DNA of 64,000 nt from Pseudobutyrivibrio ruminis CF1b (GCF_000424005.1 NZ_AUJB01000009.1:186001-250000), one strand, 5' to 3'; counted from the first letter of the stretch, positions 34,089-43,664 are shown. Numbers and translations are program-made. Notes: generated by a model from the sequence alone, not told the origin.

Positions 34089-34239
34089 GGAGGAGACCTA
34101 TAAGAATCAGACGGCGGAAGAGGATGAATACTTGGCGGAGAGCTTGGCAGCGGAATTTGACCGGATTTCTTTTTCGGAAGAGGAAAAAGAGAGGATATAT
34201 CTGAGAGTGAAGGGGGCGGTGGAAAGAATAAAAATATAG
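34069..34239 (+). CDS. Small helical acidic protein, 56 residues
   Basis: Overlaps the end of the vanY-like gene by 20 nt. The product (MLGKGIKEETYKNQTAEED...) is charged and helical and ends KGAVERIKI. No family is recognised. The ribosome site is weak. It may be a real last gene of the ECF operon, perhaps a regulator; a terminator follows about 60 nt later. Confidence 0.45.
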   Translation: MLGKGIKEETYKNQTAEEDEYLAESLAAEFDRISFSEEEKERIYLRVKGAVERIKI

Positions 34240-34296
34240 TTCTGTTCGAAGAATTCATAGAGATATTATAGTTGATTATTACGTTTCATAGAAACA

Positions 34297-34335
34297 CAGG
34301 CATTGTCCGTATTTTGGATAATGCTTGTATTATTT
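34297..34335 (+). terminator. Terminator after the ECF/ABC/VanY operon
   Basis: Stem CAGGCATTGTCC/GGATAATGCTTG with a 7-nt loop followed by a T-rich tail. Confidence 0.75.
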
Positions 34336-34336
34336 T

Positions 34337-34387
34337 GATGTGAGGCAAGGTGCCCGTGATTGTCGGTGATGAGCCGATGAATGCGGG
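34337..34387 (+). repeat. 51-bp direct repeat flanking the ECF/ABC/VanY cassette, right copy
   Basis: Nearly identical to 29880-29930, here followed by CTTTTTTG, so it can also act as a terminator. The two copies bracket 4.4 kb carrying the sigma, ABC and vanY genes. Confidence 0.75.
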
Positions 34388-34641
34388 CTTTTTTGCGTCT
34401 TGGTATCGAATTTCTACCAGTCTGTTTCGTTTTGCGAACAGGAGAAATAAGTTCTGTTATTCTGTGTCAAAATAGCAGATTGGAGGATGTTTTATGGATC
34501 TTACGTTTTAAAATTTATCTAATTAGGCAGTAAAACTGGTAAGCTCCAGGAATTGAAAACCCATATGTATAGGCTCCACGGGTACTTACTTTGTTCAAGT
34601 AGGTTAAATCGGAAGATAATGTGAACCTTTGAGGGAATACA
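34388..34641. other. Intergenic stretch without a recognisable gene
   Basis: AT-rich. A short frame near 34529-34620 (KTGKLQELKTHMYRLHG) has no start and is probably the end of a decayed gene. No RNA gene is seen. It is the right edge of the cargo island; the duplicated terminator-motif module begins at 34642. Confidence 0.4.
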
Positions 34642-34680
34642 CCTCGAATCATGAGAAATCATGGTTCGGGGTATTTTTTT
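34642..34680 (+). terminator. Terminator preceding motif copy 5
   Basis: Stem CCTCGAATCATGA/TCATGGTTCGGGG with a GAAA loop and a T7 tail. A nearly identical hairpin precedes motif copy 6 at 45203. Confidence 0.88.
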
Positions 34681-34699
34681 GCAATTTTTTATCTTCCAG

Positions 34700-34730
34700 T
34701 TTCGGATTAGGGCTCTCGGTGTCCCACATA
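34700..34730 (+). promoter_or_regulatory. Element bipartite motif, copy 5
   Basis: TTTCGGATTAG and TGTCCCACATA, starts 20 bp apart, 19 nt after a terminator and 48 nt before the ATG of the small pilin-like gene. Confidence 0.8.
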
Positions 34731-34778
34731 ACTTACGAAGGGCAAGGAAGTCCTACCAAACGAAAGGAGAAAACGGAT

Positions 34779-35000
34779 ATGAGAAAGGTAGTTTCAAAGC
34801 TTGATGAGATGTTGATCGGTATGAAGGTGAGACTTGCGCAGAAGAAGCCTGCTGTAGATCAGATCATCATTATGTTCATCATCATCGCAGTAGCAGCCGG
34901 AATTGCTGGTCTTTTGTACATCTTCGGTACAAAGACTCTGCTTCCAAATTTCCAGAACAAGATCACAACCCTGATCAATCAGTGGTTTGACGGAAAGTAA
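34779..35000 (+). CDS. Small membrane protein, pilin-like (DUF6133-like)
   Basis: 73 residues from ATG 34779 behind AAAGGAG. A charged N-terminal helix (about 22 residues) is followed by one hydrophobic segment (IIIMFIIIAVAAGIAGLLYIF) and a short C-terminal helix. It heads the VirB4 operon. Size and layout resemble VirB2/Flp-type pilins or the DUF6133 proteins of Lachnospiraceae elements. It may be a structural subunit of the mating channel. Confidence 0.7.
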   Translation: MRKVVSKLDEMLIGMKVRLAQKKPAVDQIIIMFIIIAVAAGIAGLLYIFGTKTLLPNFQNKITTLINQWFDGK

Positions 35001-35009
35001 GGAGGAGCT

Positions 35010-36044
35010 ATGACAAAGAAAAAGGAACGGGTGGAGAGAAGCAGGGAGGAAAAAAAGGCGGAAAAAGAGAGAAAGCGCCTGATCAAAGAAGCAAACAGGA
35101 TGCTTATCTCCGCACCGAAAAAATCTGCAAATAGCATGGGATTCCTTAGTTTTGATCCGTCCGGTGCCTTTTGCTTTGACGGCGGCAGATGGGTCAAAGT
35201 CTTTGAAGTGACAGGAAGCATTAAGGATGCAGTAAAGGCTGCACTAAAGGTAAAATCCAGAATCCGTATCACGGAAAGAATTGCCCCTGCAAAAGGAGAA
35301 TCACACACAGCGAGGGCTTTTGTCTCACTTATTGCAGAGGGTGATATTTACGAGCCGGTACGGGAACAGTTTGAAGAAGATGAAGTGATATTACAGGAAA
35401 TGATAGGGGTACGGTCTTTAACCGTAGACGAAGCGATAAAGGTAATTCTTATGCAGCTTGGTGGAGAAAAGAGGTCATTTTCCTATGCATCATTCGTCCG
35501 TGCAAAGCGGGATTTACTAAAGGAGATATCTCCGGAGATTGTGGAAGATAGAGATCATTTCCAGATTGAAGGTTCTTTCGGGATGAGCATGTTTTTCATG
35601 GAATACCCGGATGAGGTTTCCGGGGATACCCTGTCACTTTTAAAAGAACTTGGATGCCCGGTATTTGTGACATTTGATCTTGTTGGGATAAGTGACCTCG
35701 ACAAGGAAGATTATGTAAGAACACTTGAAAAAAGATACTCACGGACTCTAAACCGTGACTCGGTACAGGAATTTTTGAATGTATCAGGACAGCTTACGTT
35801 TCTTTGTGATTCAAAGGATGCAATGGAGATCATAAAAAAGACGGTAGATACCATCTTTGCAAGAGCAGGTTTTCTGATTTCTCCGGTATTCGGAGGACAG
35901 AAAGACAGCTTTTTATCACAGATTTCACTTGGACTTTTGGATTACAAGAACCTAAGGAATGTAGGCGTAGAAACAATGAATGAGATTTTTAGGAGGGAAT
36001 ATGGCGGTAATCAAAACGAAGTACGAGCAGACGAAGATGTATGA
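35010..36044 (+). CDS. VirB4-related protein lacking the ATPase domain
   Basis: 344 residues. After a basic N-terminus, residues 30-330 follow the plan of the N-terminal half of the next gene's VirB4. Compare GSFGMSMFFMEYPDEVSGDTL here with GSYGKVMYIEDYPKALESDI there, and the following 'CPVFVTFDL' with 'CTSYVTVNN'. No Walker A or B motif is present. It overlaps the virB4 gene by 44 nt. It could be a partner that forms mixed complexes with VirB4. It is intact and well translated, so not simply decay. Confidence 0.7.
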   Translation: MTKKKERVERSREEKKAEKERKRLIKEANRMLISAPKKSANSMGFLSFDPSGAFCFDGGRWVKVFEVTGSIKDAVKAALKVKSRIRITERIAPAKGESHTARAFVSLIAEGDIYEPVREQFEEDEVILQEMIGVRSLTVDEAIKVILMQLGGEKRSFSYASFVRAKRDLLKEISPEIVEDRDHFQIEGSFGMSMFFMEYPDEVSGDTLSLLKELGCPVFVTFDLVGISDLDKEDYVRTLEKRYSRTLNRDSVQEFLNVSGQLTFLCDSKDAMEIIKKTVDTIFARAGFLISPVFGGQKDSFLSQISLGLLDYKNLRNVGVETMNEIFRREYGGNQNEVRADEDV

Positions 36045-38493
36045 CACTCCTGTTTGCGCAGAAGTAAATAGCGTTCAGGATATCTTCTCTGTAGAGGCTA
36101 TTGAAGAGAGCGGCATATTTACCCTGCCTGGAGGAAAGTATTCAAAGACATACATGCTAAGTGATATCAACTTTGCAGGTGTGACTGATGAGGAGCAGAA
36201 ATCCATCATTGTCAGTTTTTCAAAGGTATTAAAGGGTATTCCCTGCAGGTTTTCATATAGCATTGCCAATGAACACGTGGATGAGAAGAGCTTTCACGAA
36301 AAGGTTCTTTATAAAAAACGTGGGGATGCGGATGACAGACTTAGAGACTCCTACAATCAGGTAATCAGAGAAAAGCTATCTGATGCCAAGCAGGGGCTAT
36401 ATCAGACTATCTATCTGACGCTTACCATTTCAGCGGATGGAGTGAAAGATGCCAAGGCAACTTTTATGTCTATAGAAGGTGCGATAAGGTCAGCGTTTAT
36501 AGGACTTGGGCTTAACGGTATGCAGGGATCATCTATGAAGTCCCTTTCCATAGATGAAAGAATGCAGCTCATCTATAACTTCATGCATACAGGACTTGAA
36601 AGCGGATATAGGTTCTCCTTTCAGAAAGCGGTATCTATGGGGCAGGATTTTATCAATATCCTGTCTCCGGCCGCAATCGAGTTTGATAATGAGAGCTTTG
36701 TATTAAATGGAAGTTACGGAAAAGTGATGTATATCGAGGATTACCCAAAGGCTTTGGAATCTGACATCATAACTTCTCTTTCCAAGATCAACTGTACCAG
36801 CTATGTAACAGTCAATAATGAACTCCTTGATATTTCAGGCTTTAAGCAGGAGATTTCAAGAAAGTACATGGCAGTGGGTATGAAGATTGAGGGGGAGAAG
36901 CAAAGAAACCGTAACAATAATGACTATCTTGCGGATGCATCTCAGAAGCTTTTAAACGAGAAAGAAAAGCTTGATCAGTTTATGAAGGAACTGGATAGCT
37001 TAGATGACCACTACTTCAATACAACAATTCTTGTGTTGTTTTTAGCTGATTCAAAAGAAGAACTGGTGCAGATCGAGGATAAGCTTAAGAATATTGCTTC
37101 TCTTAAAAGCCTTACGCTTAAGAGCTGCTTTGCAATGCAAAAGGAGGCGCTTAACTCTGCACTTATATATGGAATACAGGAGTTTAAGAGAGTAGTGAAT
37201 CTGTCATCAAGCTGCCTTGCGATGTTCATGCCTTTTAAGACTCAGGAGCTTAATGATGAGAACGGCGTATATTACGGCATCAACCAGCTTTCACAGAATG
37301 CAATCTTTGCAGATAAGAAGAAGCTGAAAAACCATAATGGCATGATTCTTGGACAGTCCGGCTCAGGTAAGAGCGTGTTTTCCAAGAGTGAGATGATATC
37401 GATGTATCTTAACAATCCCACAGACCAGATCTTAATTGTGGATCCGCAGTCGGAATACGGACCTGTTGTTATGAGGATGCATGGTACAGTTATCTGCTTT
37501 GACTCAAAGAAGGAGTTTTACCTTAACCCGATGGATGTGGATTTTGATGGAGTGGACTATGCCGGTCTTCGGGAGATTATTTCGGAAAAGGCAGACTTTA
37601 TTTTAACGCTGATATCCTCACTTCTTAAAAGAGATATGGAAGCAGAGGAGCAGGGCGTTGTTGATAGAGTCATTGATAAGGTCTACTCGGCAAATTATAG
37701 CATGAGAAAACGCCTTAACGGGGAGACAGAAAAAGCAGCCGAATATGAAGTGCCGGAGTTTATGAAGGAAGAGATCACAGAGGTAAGTCTTTCAGAGGAT
37801 TTATCCAAGGAAGAGCAGGTAAGAGCCTATTCACCGACACTGCAGGATGTATATCAGGGGCTTTTGGATGAAGGAACAGACCTTGCAGACCATTTGGCGG
37901 CAGCAATGGAGATTTTTGTAAACGGGTCACTGAATCTGTTTAACCACAGGACAAATGTAGATCTTAGTAACAGGTTGATTGCATTTGATATAGCAGGGCT
38001 CAAGGACAATCTTCGTATCACCAGCATGCTCATCATGATGGAAACATTAAGGGGCAAGATCAAGGTAAATGCCAAGGTCGGCAGGTGGACACATCTTTAT
38101 ATTGATGAGTTTCATGAGCTTTTGGCAGTTGACCAGGTAGCAAACTTTATTTTGAAGCTCTGGAAAGAGATTCGAAAGATGAGCGGTATCTTAAATGGCA
38201 TAACTCAGAACATGTCTGATCTTTTGAATGATGAGAATGCCGGAAAGATTTCAGCGATTCTTTCAAATACGGAGTATTTTGCACTTTTATCACAGTCATC
38301 CGTGGATAAGAAAAAGCTTATGGAGTTCTTGCCGAGTATATCTCCTGCCATGTTCAATTTTGTTGACAATGCAGAGAGCGGAACAGGGCTTCTTAAGATG
38401 GGAAGCGTAACAGTTCCCTTTGATATGAGGATGAGCAAGGAATCAGAAATTTATGAAATCGTAAACACAGACGGAGGTGGCTATGGGGTTTAA
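36001..38493 (+). CDS. virB4: VirB4-type conjugation ATPase
   Basis: 830 residues from ATG 36001 behind AGGAGGG; an ATG seven codons upstream lacks a site. The N-terminal half is the VirB4 membrane-associated domain. The motor domain has Walker A LGQSGSGKSVFSKSEM near residue 452, Walker B-like THLYIDEFHELLA near 700 and ITQNMSDLLNDE. It energises substrate transfer and pilus biogenesis in the type IV secretion system. It overlaps genes on both sides, so it belongs to one translational unit with its N-terminal paralogue and the cell-wall hydrolase. Confidence 0.94.
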   Translation: MAVIKTKYEQTKMYDTPVCAEVNSVQDIFSVEAIEESGIFTLPGGKYSKTYMLSDINFAGVTDEEQKSIIVSFSKVLKGIPCRFSYSIANEHVDEKSFHEKVLYKKRGDADDRLRDSYNQVIREKLSDAKQGLYQTIYLTLTISADGVKDAKATFMSIEGAIRSAFIGLGLNGMQGSSMKSLSIDERMQLIYNFMHTGLESGYRFSFQKAVSMGQDFINILSPAAIEFDNESFVLNGSYGKVMYIEDYPKALESDIITSLSKINCTSYVTVNNELLDISGFKQEISRKYMAVGMKIEGEKQRNRNNNDYLADASQKLLNEKEKLDQFMKELDSLDDHYFNTTILVLFLADSKEELVQIEDKLKNIASLKSLTLKSCFAMQKEALNSALIYGIQEFKRVVNLSSSCLAMFMPFKTQELNDENGVYYGINQLSQNAIFADKKKLKNHNGMILGQSGSGKSVFSKSEMISMYLNNPTDQILIVDPQSEYGPVVMRMHGTVICFDSKKEFYLNPMDVDFDGVDYAGLREIISEKADFILTLISSLLKRDMEAEEQGVVDRVIDKVYSANYSMRKRLNGETEKAAEYEVPEFMKEEITEVSLSEDLSKEEQVRAYSPTLQDVYQGLLDEGTDLADHLAAAMEIFVNGSLNLFNHRTNVDLSNRLIAFDIAGLKDNLRITSMLIMMETLRGKIKVNAKVGRWTHLYIDEFHELLAVDQVANFILKLWKEIRKMSGILNGITQNMSDLLNDENAGKISAILSNTEYFALLSQSSVDKKKLMEFLPSISPAMFNFVDNAESGTGLLKMGSVTVPFDMRMSKESEIYEIVNTDGGGYGV

Positions 38494-39721
38494 AGAGGAA
38501 GGAGCACGGTTTACAAGTGATGTGAAATTCAAAGACTATGCCCTTAACTTTGCCGCAGGTGAAGCCTCCAGGTTTTCTAAAGGAGATGGGGAGGATGCAT
38601 CTGCAAAAGTGGATCTTACACTAAGCGGAGTAGCCTCCCTTTCTGCAAATAAGCATAACGCAAAAGCGAAGGAAATGAAGAAGTTCCTTAAATTAAAGCA
38701 GAAGGAGGCTTTTATAGATGAGAAGAAAGCGAAAGGAACGGACGTTAATAGGAAAGAAGCCAAAGTTGAGAGCCCGCCCCAAAAGACTATCGGGGCAGAG
38801 GCATCAGCACAGACTCCTTCGAAGCCAGAGAAGGGTACAGAAAAAGCCGATGCAGGAAAGTCTGTATCGAAAGATGTTTCAAAGAAGTCAGTATCCAAGG
38901 AGAAAAGAGCGGCAGCAAATAAAACAGCCGTAGCCAAGATGCTTAGGGCAAAAGGCATGATAGGAAATGACCTCGGCTCTGATAAAGCAACAGGGGATGC
39001 ACTTAAGGACGGAAATACCGGGGCAGTCAGAGTAGTGACAGAGATTCTTAATCCTGCTACGTACTTAAAGGGGCTTTTTGCCAAGATAGCAGCCCTTATT
39101 GCACCGCATGTAATGGTTGTTTTGATGTTTCTTATCGTATTTATGATCCTTGTATCTTTGGTGGTTGGCATGTTTACTTCCATAAACAGCGTAAGTACCA
39201 CAGTTACAGGATTTGTATCAAGGTTTTCAGGACGAGGAAGGATTCTTTCAGAAGAAAGCCTTACAGATGAAGAAATAGACGCTATTGTGGATGATTCAGG
39301 AGCTACAGGGAGACAAGAGGAAGTTATCAGGTTTGCTCTTTCAAGAGTTGGATATCCGTATTCTCAGGCAAACAGAGCAAGCGGCTATGCATATGACTGT
39401 TCATCCCTTGCTTACTATAGCTGGCAGGCAGGCGGCGTGGACATAAGTTATGGAGGCGGATATCCTCCGACTGCTGCGGCTGAGGCAAGTAAGCTATACA
39501 GCAAAGGAGAGGTCGTAAATTCCACAAGGCTTGATGTAAGAGATATGGAGCCGGGAGATTTGATCTTTTATGGAGGACATGACAACGGAAGGTTTCTTGG
39601 CATATACCATGTGGCAGTTTATGTAGGAAACGGCGAAGTGGTGGAAGCCCTAAATGAAGACCACGGCGTTGTATATCAGACACTTAGAACAAAAAACGTG
39701 ATTTTAGTATTAAGACCATAA
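38483..39721 (+). CDS. Membrane-anchored NlpC/P60 cell-wall hydrolase (VirB1/CwlT-like)
   Basis: 412 residues from ATG 38483, close behind GGAGG. The first 200 residues are charged, alanine/lysine-rich and low-complexity. A membrane segment lies at about 206-230. The C-terminal NlpC/P60 domain has the catalytic Cys of YDCSSLAYYSW near residue 306 and the His of YHVAVYVG near 375, plus EPGDLIFYGG. It would open the peptidoglycan for the mating channel. It overlaps virB4 by 11 nt. No second muramidase domain is present, unlike Tn916 CwlT. Confidence 0.9.
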   Translation: MGFKEEGARFTSDVKFKDYALNFAAGEASRFSKGDGEDASAKVDLTLSGVASLSANKHNAKAKEMKKFLKLKQKEAFIDEKKAKGTDVNRKEAKVESPPQKTIGAEASAQTPSKPEKGTEKADAGKSVSKDVSKKSVSKEKRAAANKTAVAKMLRAKGMIGNDLGSDKATGDALKDGNTGAVRVVTEILNPATYLKGLFAKIAALIAPHVMVVLMFLIVFMILVSLVVGMFTSINSVSTTVTGFVSRFSGRGRILSEESLTDEEIDAIVDDSGATGRQEEVIRFALSRVGYPYSQANRASGYAYDCSSLAYYSWQAGGVDISYGGGYPPTAAAEASKLYSKGEVVNSTRLDVRDMEPGDLIFYGGHDNGRFLGIYHVAVYVGNGEVVEALNEDHGVVYQTLRTKNVILVLRP

Positions 39722-39734
39722 GGAGGAATGTGAA

Positions 39735-41183
39735 ATGGCAGATGAAATTGCTCAGGTTGTAGATCTTGAATATAAGGGGATTTATTACCTTTTGAAAGGA
39801 ACAAAGGCGATGATTGCAGCTATGGTAAGCGGCGTTAAGTCCTTGCATGAGTGGAATCACCAGAAATGGCTTAATAAGCCCGGAAGCTGCTCCTGGCAGA
39901 AGATTCAGGAAGCAAGTGAAGGGATGGCTCCTATTTTGGAGTTTCCCAAGGAAATGTTCGAGCCAACAATCAATATTACAAATGATCCTGATGTAAAGGG
40001 AGAAGGCTTTATCAGCCCGTTTGAATATTATTGTCAGAAGAATAATCTCAGATACTGTATCATGCCGGATCTTAATCCAAATGATGATTACGTTCCTGTT
40101 GCCGTGCTTGCACAGGACTTCGGAATCCATGATGAACAGATCAAGTCTTACATGAGAAAGCGTGTTGCAAGTGAGGAAGCACAGGATAAGTCATATGATG
40201 AGAAAATCGCTGATGCGAAGGAAAGACTTGCAAATGCTGAGACCCAGGAAGAAAAGGACGAGATTCAGAAAGAGATTGAAGCACTTGAACAGGGTAAATC
40301 GCAGAACAGTGAGCTTTTGGCAGAGTCCAAGGAAAAGATGGATAGAAACAATGTCCTTGATTTTGCGGAGTATCTTAAGCAGGCGGAAGGCACAGAGTTT
40401 TTGGATAATCCTGAACTTGCAATGTTGCAGGCTCAGACATGTGGAGTTGTAAGAGAGTTTATGCCCGAAGATTGCATGTATCCTATCCGTGATTCAGGGC
40501 TTGTTCCAGAGTCGAAAGAGCTCTATTACAGTCAAAAGACCGGGGATGACACCCTTATCACAGTAAAGAGAAGCTTTGAAGTGGATGATAAGGGCATGGT
40601 CTTTTCTGTCTATGAAGTCTCAGACCCTGTAACGGGAGCAAAGTTCGAGCCTGTATCAGACAGAGGCCTTACGATGGAGGCATGGAATGAAAAACTGCCT
40701 GAAATCCTTAAAAATGCAGGTATGATGAAAGATCAGCCTATGACGGTTATGAGAAGTGAAGAAAACCTTCATGACTATATTCTTGGGTTTGATACAAATT
40801 TTACCAGTGCCCAGGAAGGTGGGCATGAAATTTCAGGCGAAGCACAGATCATGATCGACCAGGCAAGAAATGATGCGGCTCAGCGTGAGGCATATGCAAG
40901 AAGCTTTTATTCTACTGTCACGGTTCCATCGGAATCTATCATGCCAAGTGAAAACAGGATTTTGTCTTTAGAGCTGGATGATGGTCTTGTGGAAGGAGTG
41001 TCTCTTGTAGGCATCGATTCTGATAGTGCAAAGATTTCAATCCGCTCTGACGAGAAGTATTCCTTTATCGGCGCTGATGGAAAGGAAAAGACTCTCACTG
41101 GAGATGAAATCCTTAAGGCACTTGAAGGAAAAGCAAAGTCAGAAAGCGCTGCAAAGGCTATTACCAAGGCTGCTGCAAGATAA
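39735..41183 (+). CDS. Large accessory protein of the transfer operon (PcfB/DUF3801-like start)
   Basis: 482 residues, no signal peptide. The N-terminal 100 residues (VDLEYKGIYYLLKGTKAMIAAMV) weakly recall PcfB/DUF3801 relaxosome adaptors, which sit next to virD4 genes. A coiled coil follows at about 148-205 (DEKIADAKERLANAETQEEKDE). The C-terminal part looks beta-rich. Similar genes precede the coupling protein gene in related elements. The precise function is not known; docking of the relaxosome at VirD4 is the most reasonable guess. Confidence 0.65.
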   Translation: MADEIAQVVDLEYKGIYYLLKGTKAMIAAMVSGVKSLHEWNHQKWLNKPGSCSWQKIQEASEGMAPILEFPKEMFEPTINITNDPDVKGEGFISPFEYYCQKNNLRYCIMPDLNPNDDYVPVAVLAQDFGIHDEQIKSYMRKRVASEEAQDKSYDEKIADAKERLANAETQEEKDEIQKEIEALEQGKSQNSELLAESKEKMDRNNVLDFAEYLKQAEGTEFLDNPELAMLQAQTCGVVREFMPEDCMYPIRDSGLVPESKELYYSQKTGDDTLITVKRSFEVDDKGMVFSVYEVSDPVTGAKFEPVSDRGLTMEAWNEKLPEILKNAGMMKDQPMTVMRSEENLHDYILGFDTNFTSAQEGGHEISGEAQIMIDQARNDAAQREAYARSFYSTVTVPSESIMPSENRILSLELDDGLVEGVSLVGIDSDSAKISIRSDEKYSFIGADGKEKTLTGDEILKALEGKAKSESAAKAITKAAAR

Positions 41184-41193
41184 GGAGGGGGCT

Positions 41194-41259
41194 ATGATCA
41201 CACTAAGTATCTTGGGGTTTCTTCTTATAGCAAGTGCCATGAATCAGGCTTACGAATAG
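41194..41259 (+). CDS. 21-residue single-span membrane peptide
   Basis: A very short gene with a strong AAGGAGGGGG site lies in the 87-nt gap between the accessory gene and virD4. The product starts MITLSILGFLLIASAM and is one hydrophobic helix with a short polar end (NQAYE). It could help assemble VirD4, or act as a translational coupler. A chance frame is possible, but the ribosome site is as strong as those of its neighbours. Confidence 0.5.
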   Translation: MITLSILGFLLIASAMNQAYE

Positions 41260-41270
41260 GAGGCAGGTCT

Positions 41271-43622
41271 ATGAGCGATTTGTTTGTAAGAGAAAGACCG
41301 GTAAAAAAGCATACAAGGAGCGTTAAAGAGACGCTTATCATATATGCGATTGGTGTTTTTGTTTGTGTATATCTTGGCTTTCTTTTGGGAGCTGTGTGGA
41401 TGGACGGGAATAATCTTAATGAGTTCATGAACAATTTTCAGTCCTTCATTATAGAGCAGCACCATTTTATAGTAGGAGTCACACCAGCAACACCGAAAAT
41501 TGTATTGACCTTTGTGATTGGATGGTCTATGGCATTTATCATAATTTTTACGAAGATAGAGCATCCATTTGCCGGAGAAGAATTTGGTAAAGCCAAGTGG
41601 GGAGATGCCAAGGAATTTACAAAGCTCTTTGCAAACCATGATGAGAGCAACGTTGTTGATGTTGTTACGGGGGATGTTCATCTTGATCATCCCCTTCGTG
41701 TAAATACGGCAAATTACTGGATTGCAGAGGGGGTATATCTTTCGATTCATAATGAGAGGACTTCAAACTTAAATATGCTTGTAGTAGGACCTCCAGGATC
41801 CGGTAAATCATTCAGGCTTGCACGTCCGATGTTATCCCAGCTTTGCGGAAATTTTCTTGTGACAGATCCCAAAGGAGAACTTTTTAAGCAGACAGGACAA
41901 TATTTTGAGGACAACGGCTATGAAGTCATGGTCATGAACGTAGAATCTGAAGATGGCATGCCTATGAGTATCCACTTTAACCCGTTTGAATACATCAGAA
42001 ACGAGTCTGATATCATGAGCATTGCTGGAATCCTTATGAAAGCAACAACTCCTGCAGAGGAAAGTGGAGGAAATGATCAGTTCTTCGAGCAATCGGCAGA
42101 AGTGCTTCTTACGAGTATCATTTATCTGATTCATTACTATTATCCGAAGGAAGATCAGAACTGGAAGACCTTTGTAAAGCTTCTTGATGCGACCTGCGTA
42201 TATACAAATAAGGATGGCTCCATTGATAACAGGGAAGGCGGCATTCTTGATATCGCAAAGAAAGCACAGAGTAACTGGAAAGAGGAAAGACATATGGAGT
42301 CGGACTTCCCCGGCTATGTTGCAATCGAAAAGTATTATAACGGAGCAGCAGAGACTACAAGCTCTATTGTGGCATCTTTGGATGCACATTGCAGATATAT
42401 GAAGCTTGAATGTGTTATAGACCTGTTATCTGAGGATGAGATACAGATTGCAAAGAGTTTTGGGTATTCAAAGCCATGCAAGGAAGCATCTACAGGAAAG
42501 AGAATACTTTTTATCGTAACAAGTGAAGATAAGAGGTATTATGACTGGATCCCTTCAATGGTATATTCGTTATTCTTTGATGAACTTTACCATCTGACAG
42601 CCATTGATCCAAGCCTCCATGAAACATTGCCTCAGCATTTGACGTTTCTTATGGATGAGTTTGCAAATGTCACATTGCCGGATTCCTTTGTAGAAAAGCT
42701 TTCCACCATGCGTAGCCGTAACATGAGTGCGGTCATTATTGTGCAGAACCTGATTCAGCTTAAGAGGAAGTTCCCAAAGTTTGATATGGATAAAGACCTT
42801 ATCGGTAACTGTTCCATCATAGATATACTTGGAGCTCCGGATATGGATTCATGTGAATATCTATCAAAACACTTTGGTACGCAGACCATTCATAAGGCAA
42901 GTGAGTCTGATGCTAAGGATTATAAGGGGCAGAGTTCCAGATCAGAGGATGTCATGCAAAAGAGTCTTTTATCAGCAGAAGATATCTTTGCTATGAAGAA
43001 AGACGGGGAGTGTGCCATTGTAGTAAAGGGCGCCGATCCCTTATATCAGACCAAGTGCCGTATGGAGAGAACGGATTTTGTAAAGCTTCTATGCCGAAAG
43101 CACAATCCATATGATCCCAAGAAGCGTCAGGAGATCAGAAAAGAGAAGCGGGCAGACTTATCACCGGTATTCTTTTCAGGAGAAAGAGCAAAGGCGGAGG
43201 CTAAGAAGTTACTGGCCCAGGGAGAAGAGATTATCCACATCACAGTAGATGAGGCAATCGCGTATCATCAGGCTATTAATATGCAGGTAAAGCCTGAAAA
43301 CATTGTGCTTTCTGCAAATGAAAGAAAGATGCTTCAAAAGAATGCGGAAAAGTATCACGAGAAACATGCCATGATGAAAAAAATCACCTTGGATGAGTTT
43401 CGGAAAAACGCTGACGGAAGTGATTGTGAAGAGTCCGTATATCGTGAACGCTGCAGAGTGGTTAGAAGTCTTATCAATGATGGCTTTTCTAACATCCATG
43501 TCCGGTTTTTAAAGCCCTTGGTTTTAGCAGGATATAGCTTTGAAGAGATTAAAGAGCTTTTCAATCAGCACTCGGATACAGAGGAAATAAGAGATTTCAT
43601 CAAACAGATGGGGATTGCTTAA
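41271..43622 (+). CDS. virD4: VirD4/TraG-type coupling protein
   Basis: 783 residues. Two N-terminal membrane segments (about 25-48 and 70-95) precede the motor. Walker A is VVGPPGSGKSFRLA near residue 172, followed by TDPKGELF, and Walker B is LTFLMDEFANV near 462 with the later IIVQNLIQL motif. A C-terminal extension of about 170 residues contains repeated helical segments. It receives the relaxase-DNA complex and pumps it through the channel. It is last gene of the unit begun at motif copy 5. Confidence 0.94.
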   Translation: MSDLFVRERPVKKHTRSVKETLIIYAIGVFVCVYLGFLLGAVWMDGNNLNEFMNNFQSFIIEQHHFIVGVTPATPKIVLTFVIGWSMAFIIIFTKIEHPFAGEEFGKAKWGDAKEFTKLFANHDESNVVDVVTGDVHLDHPLRVNTANYWIAEGVYLSIHNERTSNLNMLVVGPPGSGKSFRLARPMLSQLCGNFLVTDPKGELFKQTGQYFEDNGYEVMVMNVESEDGMPMSIHFNPFEYIRNESDIMSIAGILMKATTPAEESGGNDQFFEQSAEVLLTSIIYLIHYYYPKEDQNWKTFVKLLDATCVYTNKDGSIDNREGGILDIAKKAQSNWKEERHMESDFPGYVAIEKYYNGAAETTSSIVASLDAHCRYMKLECVIDLLSEDEIQIAKSFGYSKPCKEASTGKRILFIVTSEDKRYYDWIPSMVYSLFFDELYHLTAIDPSLHETLPQHLTFLMDEFANVTLPDSFVEKLSTMRSRNMSAVIIVQNLIQLKRKFPKFDMDKDLIGNCSIIDILGAPDMDSCEYLSKHFGTQTIHKASESDAKDYKGQSSRSEDVMQKSLLSAEDIFAMKKDGECAIVVKGADPLYQTKCRMERTDFVKLLCRKHNPYDPKKRQEIRKEKRADLSPVFFSGERAKAEAKKLLAQGEEIIHITVDEAIAYHQAINMQVKPENIVLSANERKMLQKNAEKYHEKHAMMKKITLDEFRKNADGSDCEESVYRERCRVVRSLINDGFSNIHVRFLKPLVLAGYSFEEIKELFNQHSDTEEIRDFIKQMGIA

Positions 43623-43664
43623 GGTAGTGTTGCTATTCACAGTTAAATATGGATAGAAAATAAT

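Noticed and set aside
38536-39201. Minus-strand 221-residue frame opposite the NlpC/P60 gene
   Set aside because: It is a shadow of the low-complexity lysine/alanine-rich coding region on the plus strand, with serine/phenylalanine-rich composition typical of antisense frames.
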